A DNA stretch of 64,000 nt, taken from contig NZ_BJTG01000007.1 of assembly GCF_013340205.1 (NCBI RefSeq), positions 1-64,000 of the forward strand, in the 5' to 3' direction. A program made the position numbers and the translations under genes. The stretch is from Anaeromyxobacter diazotrophicus. Lineage in GTDB: Bacteria; Myxococcota; Myxococcia; Myxococcales; Anaeromyxobacteraceae. The notes under the pieces are model-generated. The model saw only the letters and a list, made by a program, of their open reading frames with translations. It had not been told where the DNA came from and did not search any database. This document shows positions 51,185-64,000 of this stretch, in pieces. Every line of letters starts with the position of its first letter. The stretch's first letter is position 1.

Positions 51185-53218
51185 ATGCGCCAGGGCCGTT
51201 CGAGCCGGTTGACCATCCGCACCCGCGTCCTCGTCGCCTTGACGGGCGTGGCGCTCACGACCGGGGTGGTGGGCGGGGTCGGCTGCTGGCGCCTGCTCGG
51301 GATCGAGGCCCGTTTCGAGGAGAGCTCCAGGGACGCGGTCGCGATGACCCAGCTCGCCGAGGCGGAGCGCGGGCTGTGGGAGCTGCGGTTCGCGCTCCCC
51401 AACTACCTCCTCGGGGACGCGGCCCGGCGCGCCGCGCTCCGGGACGGAGCGCGGCGCTGGCTCGACCAGGTCGAGGCGAACCTGGCGCGGTTCCGGGCCG
51501 GGAGGAACGATCCCGCGACGGCGGGGCTGCTGGCGCAGTGGGACGCCTCGTACTCCACGTACGTGGCGTCGAGGCCGCGGTTCTTCGACCTCGTCGACGC
51601 CGGGCGGGCTGACGAGGCGAAGGAGCTCCGCGCGAACGTCACGAACCCCGCAGCCGCGCGCTCCGTCGAGGCGCTCGGGAAGCTCATCCAGCTCGGGCAG
51701 GCCCGGTTCGAGCAGGAGAAGGCGACCGCGCGCGCCAGCGTGGAGGCCTCGCTCCGCGTGCTCGTCCTGCTGACCATCGCGGCGGCGGTCGCGGCGATCG
51801 CCACCGCCCTCGCCGTAGCGGGCTTGACGGCGCGCTCCGTGGCGCGCGTCGCCGGAGAGGCGCAGCGCCTCACCACGGCCGTCTCGGAAGGGCGCCTGGG
51901 CGCCCGCGCCGATCCCGAGCTGGTCGAGCCCGAGTTCCGGATCGTGATCGACGGGATGAACCGGACCGTGGACGCCTTCGTGGCCCCCATCCGGCTGACG
52001 GCGGAGTACGTGGCGCGCATCGCGAACCACGAGATCCCTCCCAGGATCACCGACGAGTACCGGGGCGACTTCGCGCTCGTGAAGGAGAACCTCAACCGCT
52101 GCATCGACGCGGTCGCCCAGCTCGACGGCGACGCCGACCGCCTCGCCCGCGGGATCGCGGCCGGCGACCTGTCGCTGCGCATCGAGCTGGCGGGCCACCA
52201 GGGCACCTTCCGGAAGGTGGCCGAGGCCATGAACCAGGCCCTCGAGTCGTGCGCGGTGCCGCTGCGGCGCGCGCGCGAGGTCCTGGAGCGGCTCGCCCGG
52301 CACGATCTGCGGGCGCGCATGGATGGGGAGCACCGAGGCGAGTTCGCCGCCCTGAAGGTGGCCATCGACGCGGCGGCCGGCGCGCTGGACGAGACCATGG
52401 CGCTGGTCGCGGACTCGGTCGAGCAGGTCTCGGCCGCCTCGACGGAGATCGCGGGCTCCAGCCAGGAGATCGCGGCCGGCGCGAGCGCGCAGGCCGCCAG
52501 CCTCGAGCGGACGCAGACGTCGCTCGAGGGCATCGCGGCGTCGACCCGGAGCGCCGCCGCCAGCGCGCAGGAGGCGGGCGCGCTCGCGGGGCAGGCGAGG
52601 GGCACCGCCCAGGACGGCGCGCGCGCGATGGAGCGCATGAGCGAGGCGATGGTGGAGATCCGCCGGTGCGCCGACGGGACGCGCCAGATCATCCGGGACA
52701 TCTCGGAGATCGCCTTCCAGACCAACCTCCTCGCGCTCAACGCCGCGGTCGAGGCGGCGCGGGCGGGCGACGCGGGCCGGGGCTTCGCGGTCGTGGCCGA
52801 GGAGGTGCGGTCGCTCGCCCAGCGCGCCAAGAGCGCTGCCGTCAAGACGGAGGAGCTCATCCAGGAGTCCGTCAGGCAGGCGGCGCAGGGCGAGAGCACG
52901 AGCGCGCACGTGGGCGCGAAGCTTGGCGAGATCCTGGCGAGCGTCGCCTCGCTCTCGGACGTCGTGGGCGGGATCTCCGCCTCGACCGCGCAACAGGCGG
53001 CCGGCATCGGGCTCCTCGGCACGACGGTCGCCGAGGTGGGAAAGGTCACGCAGGAGAACGCGGCCAGCGCCGAGCAGTCCTCCGCGGCCGCGGGCGAGCT
53101 GTCGCGCCAATCCGACGAGCTGGCGGCGCTGGTCCGCGGCTTCGAGCTCTCGCGCCGCGCGCGCCGCGCGCACGCGGCCACCAGGCTCGCGGACGAGCCG
53201 TCCGCCGGCCTCACCTGA
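51185..53218 (+). CDS. methyl-accepting chemotaxis protein with several HAMP domains
   Basis: A 677-residue chemoreceptor. TM1 (about 14-36), a four-helix-bundle sensor (about 37-190), TM2 (about 192-212), then HAMP-like units in series ([49 protein letters not shown]), and a cytoplasmic signalling domain with the hairpin tip [20 protein letters not shown]. Tandem HAMP domains are typical of Tar-unrelated soluble-linker receptors. ATG at 51185 fits the membrane topology; an in-frame GTG at 51104 would add 27 residues. The sensor domain could detect a small molecule. The hemerythrin gene follows after 26 bases. Confidence 0.92.
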   Translation: MRQGRSSRLTIRTRVLVALTGVALTTGVVGGVGCWRLLGIEARFEESSRDAVAMTQLAEAERGLWELRFALPNYLLGDAARRAALRDGARRWLDQVEANLARFRAGRNDPATAGLLAQWDASYSTYVASRPRFFDLVDAGRADEAKELRANVTNPAAARSVEALGKLIQLGQARFEQEKATARASVEASLRVLVLLTIAAAVAAIATALAVAGLTARSVARVAGEAQRLTTAVSEGRLGARADPELVEPEFRIVIDGMNRTVDAFVAPIRLTAEYVARIANHEIPPRITDEYRGDFALVKENLNRCIDAVAQLDGDADRLARGIAAGDLSLRIELAGHQGTFRKVAEAMNQALESCAVPLRRAREVLERLARHDLRARMDGEHRGEFAALKVAIDAAAGALDETMALVADSVEQVSAASTEIAGSSQEIAAGASAQAASLERTQTSLEGIAASTRSAAASAQEAGALAGQARGTAQDGARAMERMSEAMVEIRRCADGTRQIIRDISEIAFQTNLLALNAAVEAARAGDAGRGFAVVAEEVRSLAQRAKSAAVKTEELIQESVRQAAQGESTSAHVGAKLGEILASVASLSDVVGGISASTAQQAAGIGLLGTTVAEVGKVTQENAASAEQSSAAAGELSRQSDELAALVRGFELSRRARRAHAATRLADEPSAGLT

Positions 53219-53244
53219 AGCGTCCCGAAGGGAGGAGCACCCGC

Positions 53245-53661
53245 ATGCCGACCTGGAATCCGAGCCTCACCGTGGGTGTCACGGCCATCGACGAGCAGCA
53301 CCAGGAGCTCTTCCAGCGCGCCGACGCGCTGCTGGAGGCGATGCGCGCCGGCAAGTCCACCGAGGAGGTGAAGCCGCTGCTCGAGTTCCTCGACGCGTAC
53401 TGCGCCCGCCACTTCGCCTCCGAGGAGCGGGTCATGCGCGAGCGCGGCTACCCGGGGCTGGAGGAGCACCTGGCGCAGCACCGCACCTTCGTCGGCAACT
53501 TCCAGAAGGTGGCGGAGCAGTTCGAGCTGAAGGGGGCCTCGCCGACGGTCACCATCGCCCTGCAGCAGCTCGTCTGCGGCTGGCTGGTGGGGCACATCGG
53601 CGCCGTCGACAAGCGGCTGGGGGCCTTCCTGGCCGGCCAGCAGGTCCGGATGACGGTCTAG
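53245..53661 (+). CDS. bacteriohemerythrin
   Basis: A 138-residue hemerythrin: WNPSLTVGVTAIDEQHQELF, YCARHFASEERVM, LAQHRTFVGNF and GHIGAVDKRLG provide the H...H-x3-E...H-x3-H...H-x4-D di-iron ligand set. It binds O2 reversibly in the cytoplasm. Immediately downstream of a chemoreceptor (26 bases), with GGAGGAG as its ribosome-binding site, it may deliver O2 to, or scavenge it from, the signalling complex. ATG at 53245. Confidence 0.93.
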   Translation: MPTWNPSLTVGVTAIDEQHQELFQRADALLEAMRAGKSTEEVKPLLEFLDAYCARHFASEERVMRERGYPGLEEHLAQHRTFVGNFQKVAEQFELKGASPTVTIALQQLVCGWLVGHIGAVDKRLGAFLAGQQVRMTV

Positions 53662-53680
53662 CGTCCCCGGCCGCGCCCGC

Positions 53681-63695
<10,015 letters not shown>

Positions 63696-63746
63696 GGCCC
63701 CTCTTCCCCGCCCTCGCCGGCGCCGCCGGCGGAGGGGGCGGACATC

Positions 63747-64000
63747 CTAAGCCTGCGGCTGCTCCGCCGCGCGGAGGTTGAACTCCACCCTCCAGGCGCG
63801 GCCCTGCGCGTCGGCGGCCTCGAGCTCGAGCGTGCCGAGCTCGGTGACGTGCGCCCGCAGCGCGACCGGCACCACCTGCCCCGCCTCGCCGCTGGCGGCG
63901 GGCAGCGTCGTCTCGATGGGCGGCAGCTCCTCCAGCTCCGCCTCGCGCTCCACCACCGCGCCCACCCGGTCGTCGCGCCGCAGGGACGACGCGAAGAAGC
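63747..64000 (-). CDS. second Hsp70-family protein, C-terminal end (partial)
   Basis: An open frame enters from beyond base 64000 and ends at 63747, giving about 84 C-terminal residues (FFASSLRRDDRVGAVV... VEFNLRAAEQPQA). They align with residues about 560-640 of the neighbouring long Hsp70: ELPPIETTLP against PLPPVETVLR, VALRAHVTELGTLEL against VRLRAALTEIGTLEV, and WRVEFNLR against WKLEFGLR. It is thus a paralogue that stops where the substrate-domain core ends, lacking the 300-residue DUF3731-like extension. It lies 51 bases upstream on the same strand, so the two may be one operon. Confidence 0.8.
   Translation of the reverse strand, partial: FFASSLRRDDRVGAVVEREAELEELPPIETTLPAASGEAGQVVPVALRAHVTELGTLELEAADAQGRAWRVEFNLRAAEQPQA

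Overview
The window is very GC-rich (mostly G or C at third codon positions), densely packed, and has GTG starts and many 4-bp start/stop overlaps. The gene content suggests a Myxococcota bacterium, probably Anaeromyxobacter-like: a PPi-type phosphofructokinase, a class I fumarase, a bacteriohemerythrin beside a chemoreceptor, several two-component and chaperone genes, and a large exopolysaccharide locus. The taxon is an inference from composition and gene content, because no rRNA or other marker lies in the window. I see no tRNA, rRNA, CRISPR array, transposase gene or phage gene.

Layout. 1-6.3 kb: the dxs 3' end, an Omp85-type barrel, a PAP2-family membrane enzyme, an RND/MMPL exporter and the dipeptidase pepD. 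6.3-7.0 kb: a gene-free stretch with two copies of a structured, terminal-inverted-repeat element; a third copy lies at 19.6 kb. 7.0-12 kb: phosphofructokinase, a YbaK deacylase, the AzlCD exporter, pirin, a glutathione transferase and a ferritin-like protein. 12-22.5 kb: a hybrid sensor kinase, an acyltransferase, an alpha/beta hydrolase, fumarase, an M3 peptidase, a Gre factor and an ABC-F protein.

22.5-36.3 kb: an exopolysaccharide or surface-glycan locus with a sensor-like lipoprotein, Wzx-type flippase, Wzc-type kinase/co-polymerase, Wzy-type polymerase, two paralogous beta-helix (pectate-lyase-like) exported proteins, a YdcF-like protein and two glycosyltransferases. Its probable logic is synthesis of a repeat unit (GTs), flipping (Wzx), polymerisation (Wzy under Wzc control) and trimming or binding of the product by the beta-helix proteins.

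36.4-50 kb: mixed housekeeping and accessory genes: tapT, two MFS transporters, a LysR regulator divergent from one of them, a NYN/OST-HTH protein, GNAT enzymes, YbjQ, and an ATPase-permease-AttH export operon facing a PrsW-like protease. 50-53.7 kb: an acyl-ACP thioesterase, a multi-HAMP chemoreceptor and a hemerythrin.

53.7-59.5 kb: the most unusual unit. A Thermus-LysS-like homocitrate synthase is translationally coupled (ATGA) behind a 1563-residue protein that joins an acyl-adenylate ligase, about 700 residues I cannot assign, and a GNAT acetyltransferase domain. All the recognisable activities use or make acyl-CoA. 59.6-64 kb: an RsmB-type rRNA methyltransferase overlapping an atypical 953-residue Hsp70, preceded by the 3' end of a second related Hsp70.
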